Assembly (NCBI GenBank): GCA_021817415.1
Contig: JAKAUZ010000027.1
Span: 1-59,471, forward strand
Source: Thermoplasmata archaeon
GTDB lineage: Archaea; Thermoplasmatota; Thermoplasmata; Thermoplasmatales; GCA-001856825
Reading direction: 5' to 3'
Length of the DNA: 59,471 bases
This document shows, piece by piece, positions 45,031-53,174 of this stretch (its first letter is position 1; every line of letters starts with the position of its first letter). Below the pieces are notes generated by a model. That model saw only the letters and a list, made by a program, of their open reading frames with translations, ran no database searches and was not told the DNA's origin. The position numbers and the translations under genes were made by a program.

Positions 45031-46290
45031 ATGGATTTCCTGAGTTATTTTGATGTGGAGCACAACACACTCTACATGGATGGGAAGAAAGTCATTGAAA
45101 TAGCGGAAAGGTACGGAACACCCCTTATATTATATTCAAAGAAGAGGATACTTGAGAATATAACGGCAATTAGAAATGCATTTCAATCAAGTAGCCATTC
45201 CATCCATTTTGCAGTGAAGTCGAATTTCAATCCTTTCATACTTTCATTAATGAAGGAAAACGGAGTGGGAGCTGACGTATCCAACTATAACGAGGCAATA
45301 CTTGCACTAAGAGCCGGAATTAAACCCGACGATATTATTGCGTCTCCGAACAATATGACAAGGGAGGAACTTCTAAAGATCATCAACCTTGGAATTGCAG
45401 TGAATTTTGACGATGTCTCCCAGATGGACCTGGTTAAGGATCATCTTCCGCACACGGTCTCCTTCAGAATTAATCCTGGAATCGGAAAAGGGGAGTTCAC
45501 AGGCATTACGACGGGTGGAAAGGGAAGTAAATTTGGAATTCCGGTATCATCCGCTTTAAGCGCATATCGTAAAGCAAAAAATTCTGGGGCTAGGAGGTTC
45601 GGAATTCATATGATGGCCGGATCTAATATCCTTGATCCTAGTTTTTTTAAGGCATCTACAGGTATTTTCTTCGAAGTTGCAGATAAGATATCCAGCGAGG
45701 GCGATGTGGAATTTGAGTTCCTCGATGTCGGAGGTGGATTTGGGGTGCCCTATAGGGATTCAGATGAGAGGCTTGACCTTAACACTGTAGCAGCAAATAT
45801 AATGGAGAACTTCAATAAGTACCAAATAAATGGGATGTTTAAAGGTTCTAAACTTATCCTTGAACCTGGAAGATTTCTTGTTGCTGACGCAGGGGTACTT
45901 CTTGCAAAAGTGACAAACATAAAAAAATATGACAAATTGATCATAGGAACCGATGTCAGTATGAATACTCTCATAAGGTCCCCACTATATGGAGCAACCC
46001 ATCCTGTTCTGGTTGTCGATAAAGTAGGCGAGAAACCAGTGGTAAACGCTGATATTGTAGGTCAGGTTTGCGAGAATACTGATGTCCTTCGGAAAGACGT
46101 AATGCTTCCCAAATTGGAATATGGGGACCTACTGGCTTTTCTCAATGCCGGGGCTTACGTCACGTCGATGGCTTCCAACTACAATATGATTCCAAGGCCG
46201 AAGGAAATCATGTTGGACGGTAATGATGAAATAATGTTGCGGAGAGAAGACACTTTAGACGATATGCTTTCGCAGTTCATCTTTCCTTGA
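45031..46290 (+). CDS. lysA: Diaminopimelate decarboxylase
   Basis: 419 residues, fold-type III PLP enzyme. HFAVKSN holds the PLP lysine (Lys63), followed by the phosphate-binding DVGGGFG, LEPGRFLVADAG and the substrate-side VCENTDVL and NAGAYVTSMASNYN motifs. It turns meso-diaminopimelate into lysine. No DAP-synthesis gene is visible in the window, while an endopeptidase that frees DAP from murein peptides lies next door, which suggests a salvage role. GAGG lies a few bases before the ATG. Ornithine or arginine decarboxylase of the same fold is less likely given the CExxD motif. Confidence 0.9.
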   Translation: MDFLSYFDVEHNTLYMDGKKVIEIAERYGTPLILYSKKRILENITAIRNAFQSSSHSIHFAVKSNFNPFILSLMKENGVGADVSNYNEAILALRAGIKPDDIIASPNNMTREELLKIINLGIAVNFDDVSQMDLVKDHLPHTVSFRINPGIGKGEFTGITTGGKGSKFGIPVSSALSAYRKAKNSGARRFGIHMMAGSNILDPSFFKASTGIFFEVADKISSEGDVEFEFLDVGGGFGVPYRDSDERLDLNTVAANIMENFNKYQINGMFKGSKLILEPGRFLVADAGVLLAKVTNIKKYDKLIIGTDVSMNTLIRSPLYGATHPVLVVDKVGEKPVVNADIVGQVCENTDVLRKDVMLPKLEYGDLLAFLNAGAYVTSMASNYNMIPRPKEIMLDGNDEIMLRREDTLDDMLSQFIFP

Positions 46291-47031
46291 TCTCTGTCTC
46301 AATATTTCATATCCCGTTTTCGGTTTATTATTACCTTGCTAAAGATCATTAGCAGGTCAGCTGTTTAAGGAATGAACTTCGGCACCGTCGATTTAATCTT
46401 TTCTTTTACAGGGAACGGGACTTGAAGGATAAATTACGCAAGAAGGAATGTAGATCCAATAAGTGGGGACCTCATTTACTGTAGCTCCAATTGCTGATGC
46501 TGAAAGATCACATCGTAATCTATTTGTTCGATAAATCTATTCAAATTCAATTATTGAATAAACTCATTTTTTATTCTTGGGTTAACCACATGGAGTGAAT
46601 CTCGCAATGTCAGAACTAATGCTGGCGCAGTCTGTCACCGCTCTGATATTTGAACTCTCAATCAGATAAATGCGATTCAAAGGCTCCAGGTCTGGCATAT
46701 CTTACCTTTTATGCGGTTAACAAACATTCTTTGCGCTCGTCAACCTCATCTAATTTCTTGTTTAAGAGCTAACAGCCCTCTTCCTTGAATCCCATTGTTC
46801 AACAATCATCATCTGAATTTTTATACCAACCCAAGAGGTATAGTTCATTATGCATCTCTCAGAAATCGTAACAATGTCAGATGGAAAGGAAAATGAGGGG
46901 GTTGTTTTGTGAGACCGTTTTTTTCAAAGTGACGCCAAAAGGCCGTTGCTTAACATGCTTTACTAGATAAATCGTTCTAAAATAAATGGTCAACGGCTGC
47001 ATCTCTTTCAGGATTGACATTGCTGAAATAT
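46291..47031. other. 741-base gap at the right edge of the murein island
   Basis: No gene I can support. Several short AT-rich frames are interrupted by stops. A 20-codon frame starting at the ATG near 46851 (MHLSEIVTMSDGKENEG) follows a TTTTTATACC box and might be a gene stump. No tRNA clover-leaf or SRP-RNA-like motif was recognised by eye. Confidence 0.45.
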
Positions 47032-48498
47032 CTAAGTAATAATCTGCATCCTGAGTGTGTTATTCACGTCGGGATAAACGCCGTAATATTGCGTATATGG
47101 ACTGACGCCGTAGGTCAGGATTGTATTCCCTTTCCTCTCCACATTTACAACTATGTCGAATATTTGATTTATTGTTCCTATCAGTTTCGCATCGTGATTC
47201 ATCATTATGAGTGAATCCTTGGTTCCCCTTATGTTACTTGAAACTCTTGAAATGATTTCATCTGTAATTCTGGATCCTTCAAGCTTCTCCAACGCTCTGG
47301 TCGATTCGATGAATAATATTCCATCGGTGCTATCCGATAGCTCAACTATATTTCTCATGTACTCCCTCATTCTTTCTTCCTTGGTTGTCTGACCCAGGCC
47401 AGCTATAAACCTCTTCCCGGACACGTCATTTTCCAAGTCTACTATCCTGATGTTTTTCTCGTAGTCTTTTAACGGAAGTGCTTCATTTATGAAAGCATAT
47501 GTCTCCATTGGTCCCTTGTCGGGGTCCCCTAAGTACAAAATGCCTTTATTTTCCTTAAGCGCCTTGACAATCGAGGGTACAAGCAAAGAATAAGCCACAT
47601 CAGTTTTGATGTTTATAAAGTTGAAGGCAATAGCATTCTTTCCCTTGACGTCCACTATTTTCTTGTCAATGAAATTGATTCCTGTAACTATTCCTTGCAG
47701 GTCTGTTTCGTGATTGTAGGTGTACGTTCCAATGTAATTTGTAGGAGGGATGTATGCGAACCTCCCCCCATCGAGGGTGTAGCTATATTCGTTTGACTCA
47801 ATCTGGGTGTATCTCATTTTTTCAAGCCGGATGTTCCTTATGATTCTTGAATCAATGAATTCTTTGTGCAAAGTAATTACTCCATCAACAAGGTAATCCA
47901 ACCTGTTTAGCTTGCCTTCTACATCTGACTCACTGACTATAACCAGATCGATTCCAGAGTTTTCAACAATGTCCTTCTGTAAGGCGAATATCATCTTATC
48001 TTCTTCAATACCGAGCTTTCTTGATATACCCTCTATGCTGTCTATGATAAGTGCTGGTTTCTGTTTCATTATGAGGTTTAGGGAGTCGATTGTTCTCTCT
48101 AGCTCGGCAGAATTGATGCCAAGAGAATCAAGGTTGTAGGTTACGACTTTATCTGGTCTTTGATTCACTAGGCTCCTGAGTACTTCATTACCTGATATCA
48201 ATACTTCACTCTGCTTCTGCTCATTTGTCTTAGGATTAATAGTTCTCAGGAATCTTTTCCCAGCATCTATTATCCTGTTCTTCGAATCTGATTCTTTGAC
48301 CCACGGAAACTGATTGTAGATGGATTGATCCCCGACCCTTGTCGAAAGATAAACGGATTTCTGGGGAGTAAACACGTTTTCCATCATCTCAAGTGCAAGC
48401 GTCGTCTTTCCCGAGCCCGCGGAGCCTCGTATTATGAGCGATTTTCCCCACGGATTTCGCAAGAAGCCTTCAATCTCTGGTGGAAATCTTGATAACAC
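47032..48498 (-). CDS. KaiC/GvpD-like RecA-fold ATPase with degenerate second domain
   Basis: 488 residues. The first RecA domain has Walker A GSAGSGKTT (25-33) and Walker B-like PALIIDSIEG, and a DLVIVSESD sensor strand. The second half (from about 260) keeps RecA-like strands (GILYLGDPDKGP, DSLIMMNHD) but has no Walker A. This resembles archaeal KaiC-like and gas-vesicle GvpD-type proteins, which bind ATP and act in regulation. There are no gas-vesicle genes here. The GTG at 48498 lies 25 bases after a TTATTTAAAC box, supporting a leaderless mRNA. Confidence 0.7.
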   Translation of the reverse strand: MLSRFPPEIEGFLRNPWGKSLIIRGSAGSGKTTLALEMMENVFTPQKSVYLSTRVGDQSIYNQFPWVKESDSKNRIIDAGKRFLRTINPKTNEQKQSEVLISGNEVLRSLVNQRPDKVVTYNLDSLGINSAELERTIDSLNLIMKQKPALIIDSIEGISRKLGIEEDKMIFALQKDIVENSGIDLVIVSESDVEGKLNRLDYLVDGVITLHKEFIDSRIIRNIRLEKMRYTQIESNEYSYTLDGGRFAYIPPTNYIGTYTYNHETDLQGIVTGINFIDKKIVDVKGKNAIAFNFINIKTDVAYSLLVPSIVKALKENKGILYLGDPDKGPMETYAFINEALPLKDYEKNIRIVDLENDVSGKRFIAGLGQTTKEERMREYMRNIVELSDSTDGILFIESTRALEKLEGSRITDEIISRVSSNIRGTKDSLIMMNHDAKLIGTINQIFDIVVNVERKGNTILTYGVSPYTQYYGVYPDVNNTLRMQIIT

Positions 48499-48518
48499 AA
48501 TTATGCATTAGGAAGCTG

Positions 48519-48528
48519 TTTAAATAAT
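48519..48528 (-). promoter_or_regulatory. TATA box of the KaiC-like ATPase gene
   Basis: TTATTTAAAC on the minus strand is centred 25 bases before the GTG start at 48498. Confidence 0.6.
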
Positions 48529-48544
48529 TTGTCGAAGAAAAAAA

Positions 48545-49183
48545 TTAAATATATTCATCGGCGGCATCTTCTTCCTTAGCCTTTTCTTTGAGGACTTTTT
48601 TTAGCAGTGGGTGCGGCTTCTCTTCAGGTTGATATTCCACGACCGTCGGTTTCATCGCATTATCATCGTTGTGGTGAGGATGTTTCTGACTTAGCAGCTT
48701 TGGCCTGTCCTTATCCCTTATCTTCAGTTCTGAGATGCTCCCCCCTAAGAATCCAAATGCTATCAATACAGCCCAGTTTGGAGGCACAGCAAGCAGGAAT
48801 GTGCGGAAACTACTGAACATCAATGAAACAGAATAGATGAGAGAACCCAAAAATGGGTTTAAAATTTGAATGTGGTAAAGAATGTTGCCAGAAAGATAAG
48901 AAATGACCATCGGAGGAATTTGTATTACATATGTTAGCAAATATGCAGATGTCCCGAAAGCAACCGAAATAATTGAAGTCACAAGTAGACCTTTGTACTT
49001 GTTCCCTGCTGCCCTACCTGCGACGTACCCAGAAAGCATCGGCCCAAATATAGGTAACCACCACAGAAGAACCGTCCCAACAAGAGCGATGACAAGAGAT
49101 CCTTTGATCGAATATCTGCCCGTTTCCTTGTACCTGTTCCATCCCTCAAGTGTAATGAGTGACATTAGTCTGACAATAGTCAT
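48545..49183 (-). CDS. Small polytopic membrane protein with charged C-terminal tail
   Basis: 212 residues with about four membrane spans in the first 155 residues and a hydrophilic tail rich in Lys, Glu and His. The FGPMLSGYVAGRAAGNKYKGLLVTS region resembles the glycine-rich hairpin of archaeal DUF5518-like membrane proteins. Function unknown. It precedes the KaiC-like gene on the same strand, which nevertheless has its own promoter. The start could be the ATG at 49165 rather than 49183; a TATTTATC box lies just upstream. Confidence 0.6.
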   Translation of the reverse strand: MTIVRLMSLITLEGWNRYKETGRYSIKGSLVIALVGTVLLWWLPIFGPMLSGYVAGRAAGNKYKGLLVTSIISVAFGTSAYLLTYVIQIPPMVISYLSGNILYHIQILNPFLGSLIYSVSLMFSSFRTFLLAVPPNWAVLIAFGFLGGSISELKIRDKDRPKLLSQKHPHHNDDNAMKPTVVEYQPEEKPHPLLKKVLKEKAKEEDAADEYI

Positions 49184-49487
49184 ACAAAGATAAATACTTT
49201 TCCTATATATTTTCTAGAATATTATATAAGTATAAATATATGAATACCAATGTTTCGTAGACCTTTTAACTTCGTCGTTCATTCGTTTCCACCACATATG
49301 GCACGTCTGAAAATTAAGGTATTGCTTTAGGTTCGGTGCGGCATTACCTCACAAAGAATATAAATTACTGTAATATTCCGGAGGAGTGATTTGATCTACG
49401 GATAGGAGAAACATTTACCTGATTTCAATTGGGTCTTTCATCAGGACTTTTGGAACTGGGGCAGTCTGGGCATTTACGGCCCTATAC

Positions 49488-50552
49488 TTGTCAAAAATCC
49501 TTCACGTCAACCTTATATTCATTGGAGCTGTTTTCGCAATAAATGCTATCTCAGGGGGTTTAATCCAGATTTATTCTGGATATCTGGGAGATAAGTACGG
49601 GTTCAAAAGAACGATATTGATATTCTCCTTCGGGTCTGTATTTTCAATATTCTCGCTTTTCCTAATATCACATTTCACTACTTCGGCGGCGATATTTATT
49701 CCTGTCTTCATTGTCAGTAATCTGGTCGTCTCCCTTTACCAACCCTCGACCAATGCATTGCTGTCACTTAGTAGCGAGACCGCATTATCGGGATTTTCCA
49801 CCTTGCGAATTGCTGCCAATCTTGGCTGGGCGATCGGTCCAGCACTAGGTGGAATTATTATCACCATTTACGGATTCTCTTTCATTTATCTCGTCGCTTC
49901 TGCCGCGTCATTAATCTCGTTCCTGATGTATTTCATGCTCCGGGATATCGGCAAGACGGGCCAATTTATCAATAAGAACATGCTCATAAATGATAGACGT
50001 ATGACCATATTTGGTGTGAGCATTACATTTCTTTTCGTGGTAGTGTCCCAATTTTCTGTCACGTTATCTATCTACGCAAATGAATTCATGGGAGTGAGCT
50101 ACTCCTCTGTCGGCCTGATATACTTTACAAATGGAATAGTGGTGGTTCTTTTCCAATGGCCTATTTACCTCATTGTCAGAAGAATTGGAATGTGGAACGG
50201 AATGCTTGCCGGAACAGTGCTGTATATCATGGGTTATTTTTCTATGGCCATGGATCATCATTTGATACAATTCCTCGTTTCAATGTTCATACTGACTCTT
50301 GGAGAGAACTTCGTCACTCCAACGGGGAATGCAATTGTTTCCCAAATCGCAAAAGGAAAACGTCTTGGATCGTACATGGGGTTATACAATTTCTTCAATT
50401 CGTTTGGAAGAGGAATGGGACCATCATATGGCTCTTTTTTATTGTCAGCATACACGAATCCATTTGATATTTGGGGGTTCGCTGTATTGCCTGGTGGGAT
50501 CGCATTCCTTCTCCTGGCAATCCAAAAATTCAGAATGAAGGAAATTAATTAG
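49488..50552 (+). CDS. MFS transporter, 5' end disrupted
   Basis: Major facilitator permease. The coding frame clearly begins about 93 bases before the first usable in-frame TTG at 49488: residues of membrane helix 1 (SFIRTFGTGAVWAFTALYL) are encoded there. That extension is closed by an in-frame TGA at 49392. GGAGGA sits five bases before a TTG at 49391; deleting one base after that TTG would give a clean start. Signature loop GYLGDKYGFKRT between helices 2 and 3 is intact. Substrate unknown. Either a one-base sequence error or a recent 5' frameshift. Confidence 0.78.
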   Translation: MSKILHVNLIFIGAVFAINAISGGLIQIYSGYLGDKYGFKRTILIFSFGSVFSIFSLFLISHFTTSAAIFIPVFIVSNLVVSLYQPSTNALLSLSSETALSGFSTLRIAANLGWAIGPALGGIIITIYGFSFIYLVASAASLISFLMYFMLRDIGKTGQFINKNMLINDRRMTIFGVSITFLFVVVSQFSVTLSIYANEFMGVSYSSVGLIYFTNGIVVVLFQWPIYLIVRRIGMWNGMLAGTVLYIMGYFSMAMDHHLIQFLVSMFILTLGENFVTPTGNAIVSQIAKGKRLGSYMGLYNFFNSFGRGMGPSYGSFLLSAYTNPFDIWGFAVLPGGIAFLLLAIQKFRMKEIN

Positions 50553-50607
50553 AAAATCCCAGATCCATGACTTTGTAATCATTCAATTATGAACGTATAT
50601 GAAACAC

Positions 50608-50784
50608 TCACGCCTGTGAGACGAATGATTCTCCCGATACGACCTCACGGAGAACAAACGCTGATATTATCCAGATAAGCCCTACAAGTACCGGAACTAT
50701 ATTTCCGATGTACAGTCCAATTCCAACTAAAATTAATGGTAAAATGTAAAATAAAATAAATAGAATGAGTTTCCTCGCATTCAT
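50608..50784 (-). CDS. 58-residue membrane protein downstream of L12
   Basis: Starts MNARKLILFILFYILPL and contains two hydrophobic helices (about 6-26 and 29-45) with a short polar tail ending SQA. The ATG lies 9 bases after the L12 stop on the same strand, so it is read through from the ribosomal operon. Function unknown; the small size and hairpin shape recall accessory subunits of membrane complexes. Confidence 0.6.
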   Translation of the reverse strand: MNARKLILFILFYILPLILVGIGLYIGNIVPVLVGLIWIISAFVLREVVSGESFVSQA

Positions 50785-50793
50785 TCAGATCGT

Positions 50794-51102
50794 CTATCCG
50801 AAAAGAGCTCCAAGCCCGGCTACTGCTTCTTCCTCACTCTTGTCCTCTTTCTTCTCTTCCTTCTTTTCCTCTTTCTTCTCTTCCTTCTTTGAGGATGTCT
50901 CTGCCTGTGCGACTGGCTGGACTGCAACCATTGAAGATTTTATTGCCTCCTCAATGTTCACGCCTTCCAGCGATGTAATGAGGCTCTTGACCTTTGCGGG
51001 ATCAGGTGTTACTCCTGCCGCTTTCAGTATTTCGGATACTCCTTCTTCTGTCACTGGTTTTCCAACCGCATTCAGTATCAGTGCGCTGTATATGTATTCC
51101 AT
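50794..51102 (-). CDS. rpl12: Ribosomal protein L12 (P1 type)
   Basis: 102 residues from the ATG at 51102, which has GGGTGG seven bases upstream; a GTG at 51111 is in frame but less likely. N-terminal dimerisation domain ([11 protein letters not shown]), Ala-rich hinge, a long KEEKKEEKK run and the conserved GLGALFG end that recruits elongation factors. Last ribosomal gene of the operon. Confidence 0.96.
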   Translation of the reverse strand: MEYIYSALILNAVGKPVTEEGVSEILKAAGVTPDPAKVKSLITSLEGVNIEEAIKSSMVAVQPVAQAETSSKKEEKKEEKKEEKKEDKSEEEAVAGLGALFG

Positions 51103-51154
51103 ATTATCCACCCTTAATTACTTACAGATAATAAATTTGATGCTTTAAACATAT

Positions 51155-52015
51155 CTATTGTGCCACCCGATCTGAGATTGATGCGTTTAAAGCCTCTGCA
51201 TTTTTTCTTGCCATCGCCATCAGTTCACCAATAGTATCTTTTGTCGGGTAAGCTACTCCCAAAGAGAGAGCTTTCGCGTTCTTGTATGCGTTTCCGATCA
51301 TGATTGGGACTGTAGTGCTGTTGAGATAAGAGATGTGAAGTGCAAGTGAAATTGCTCTCGAGTGACCAGCGCTCAACTTATTAAGGTAATCCTGCACAGA
51401 AACGTTGAGTACATCGTTGTGGAATATGGTTCCATCTTCAAAAGAAGCCCTGAAATCAAGACCTATTTCCAGAGGCAGTATCTCCAGTTTAGATAGTGCT
51501 ATTGCCTTGTCCCTCGATATTTTGTCTCCTTTCTTTACTACGACCGTTTCCTTTCTGATTACTACTTTCCCCTGATCTATAGATGCAGGTATCCCTGCTT
51601 TTTGTAGTTCTCCAACTACTGGTCCAGGTTTGAGGTTTGTTGGTTTTGCCTCAAGTATTACATCTTCCGGGGCAATCTCCCCTCCTTTGGCAGGTGCCCT
51701 TGTTCTGCTGTTCTGTATTTCCCTGAATAACTTGAACGAATTCTCCATTGAGAAAATTGCAGCGACTGGGCCTTCAGCGTGTTCTTCAAGTCCTCTGATA
51801 TTCTGAATCCCTGACTCGTCAAAGGCCCTCATTAAGAGCGATTTCTTGATGACCTTTATCGTGGCCTTCCCTCTCAGCAACCTTCTGATCTGTTGAAACT
51901 GTTTCGCAGGAACTCTATCTATGCCAACCAGTGCTACTGATTTTGCACCTTTTATCTCTTTGATAACCTCATTGATTGCCGCCGCTTTTGATTCTGAGAA
52001 TCTGTTCTCTTTCAT
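51155..52015 (-). CDS. rpl10: Ribosomal protein L10 (P0), acidic stalk
   Basis: 286 residues. The rRNA-binding N-terminal domain (KGAKSVALVGIDRVPAKQFQQIRRLLRG) and the archaeal insertion domain (TNLKPGPVVGELQKAGIP) are present. The C-terminal spine that binds L12 dimers ends at SISDRVAQ, without the charged tail and GFGLF-like end found in many archaeal P0 proteins. It begins one base after the L1 stop. Confidence 0.95.
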   Translation of the reverse strand: MKENRFSESKAAAINEVIKEIKGAKSVALVGIDRVPAKQFQQIRRLLRGKATIKVIKKSLLMRAFDESGIQNIRGLEEHAEGPVAAIFSMENSFKLFREIQNSRTRAPAKGGEIAPEDVILEAKPTNLKPGPVVGELQKAGIPASIDQGKVVIRKETVVVKKGDKISRDKAIALSKLEILPLEIGLDFRASFEDGTIFHNDVLNVSVQDYLNKLSAGHSRAISLALHISYLNSTTVPIMIGNAYKNAKALSLGVAYPTKDTIGELMAMARKNAEALNASISDRVAQ

Positions 52016-52016
52016 C

Positions 52017-52661
52017 TTACTTCATCTCCATTTTTACGGCAGGTCCCATGGTCGTTTTCACATAAATGGCCCTGATGTTTTCTTCTCCTTTCTCAAGCTT
52101 GGATGTAATTCTCTTAAGAACTTCGTTTCCATTCTGGGCAACCTTGTCCACTTCCATCTCCCTGGTCCCGATTGCTACGTGAATGACTGGTTTCTCCTTG
52201 CTTCTTGCCCTTACAGTCCTTCTCAGGTTATTGACGATGTTGACTGGATCGACATTGGCAGGAACAGGTCTTGGTACCTTCCCTCTTGGACCCATTACTC
52301 CCCCAAGAATTTTTCCGACCCTAGCCATAAGTGCAGTTTCTGCGATGAAGAAATCAACATCATTCACTATTTTTTTAGCTGACTTCTTGTCGTCTTTCAA
52401 CTTATCTAGCTCATCAGCAGTTATAGTCCTATCGGCTATATCCTTCACTTTTGCAATCATTTCGTTCCCGCCGATCACTCCAATCTTCAATTTTCTACCT
52501 CTTCCGTTTGGAAGAATTATTTCCTCATTTATCCTGTTCTTGGGATTAGAGAGATCCACATCCTTCAAATTTATTGCAAGTTCGACTGACTCCTTGAATT
52601 TTCTCTCAGGAGCCTTTTCTATCGCTTCTTCTATGCTTTTCTTTAGCTTCTCAGCATCCAT
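52017..52661 (-). CDS. rpl1: Ribosomal protein L1
   Basis: 214 residues, usual archaeal length. RKFKESVELAINLKDVDL at the N-terminus and GPRGKVPRPVP in the middle are diagnostic. L1 forms the mobile stalk near the E site and in many archaea represses its own operon by binding the mRNA. AGGTGATAATTC before the ATG is a good ribosome-binding site. Confidence 0.96.
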   Translation of the reverse strand: MDAEKLKKSIEEAIEKAPERKFKESVELAINLKDVDLSNPKNRINEEIILPNGRGRKLKIGVIGGNEMIAKVKDIADRTITADELDKLKDDKKSAKKIVNDVDFFIAETALMARVGKILGGVMGPRGKVPRPVPANVDPVNIVNNLRRTVRARSKEKPVIHVAIGTREMEVDKVAQNGNEVLKRITSKLEKGEENIRAIYVKTTMGPAVKMEMK

Positions 52662-52706
52662 GAATTATCACCTGTGTAGTACAGCGAGCTTCACAGCTCT
52701 CCTACA

Positions 52707-53174
52707 TCAGAGCTTGAGTGAACCATCTTTAATAAGTTTTTGTATTTCCTTTGGGTCTTTTTTATTCACTGTCACTCCCATCGAGACGCATGTTCCAAGG
52801 ACCTCTAGAACCGCTGTTTGGATGCTTGCGGCGTTCATATTCACAATTTTGGTTTCTGCGATCTTCTTTATCTGATCTAGTTCTAAATTTCCGCTGATCT
52901 TTGTCCTCACAGCACCGGTGGCTGTCTCTACTCCTAGCTCCTTCTTCAACAGTGCCGATACAGGTGGCATACCGACAGTTACGTTGAATTTTTTCGTCTC
53001 CGGGTCAACCGAAACTTTCACAGGAACCTGCATTCCCGAGAATGCTTTGGTTTTATCATTTATTTCTTTCAGTACGAGGCCCAGGTTGATACCTAAAGGA
53101 CCCAAAGCAGGACCAAGTGGTGGTCCGGCAGTTGCTTTACCTCCTTCTACCATTACAGATACTTCTTGTGGCAT
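52707..53174 (-). CDS. rpl11: Ribosomal protein L11
   Basis: 155 residues. GGKATAGPPLGPALGPLGIN at 12-31 is the hallmark of the factor-binding centre protein, and the C-terminal rRNA-binding domain ends with GTCVSMGVTVNKKDPKEI. GAGGTGA precedes the ATG by six bases. It follows nusG by one codon junction (53174/53175). Confidence 0.97.
   Translation of the reverse strand: MPQEVSVMVEGGKATAGPPLGPALGPLGINLGLVLKEINDKTKAFSGMQVPVKVSVDPETKKFNVTVGMPPVSALLKKELGVETATGAVRTKISGNLELDQIKKIAETKIVNMNAASIQTAVLEVLGTCVSMGVTVNKKDPKEIQKLIKDGSLKL

Noticed and set aside
46291-47031. tRNA or SRP RNA gene in the gap
   Set aside because: No clover-leaf, T-loop or GGAAG-type tetraloop core could be matched by eye; a covariance-model search would settle it.
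49386-49394. TGA read as an amino acid (recoding or selenocysteine) at the start of the MFS gene
   Set aside because: A single case, no SECIS-like hairpin noticed, and TGA is used as a normal stop elsewhere in the window; a one-base indel explains it better.
50765-51148. Plus-strand frame with Ser/Phe repeats ([12 protein letters not shown])
   Set aside because: It is the antisense image of the Lys-Glu run of ribosomal protein L12.
52183-52875. 230-codon plus-strand frame
   Set aside because: Antisense to L1 and L11, with low-complexity Ser/Phe composition and no motif.
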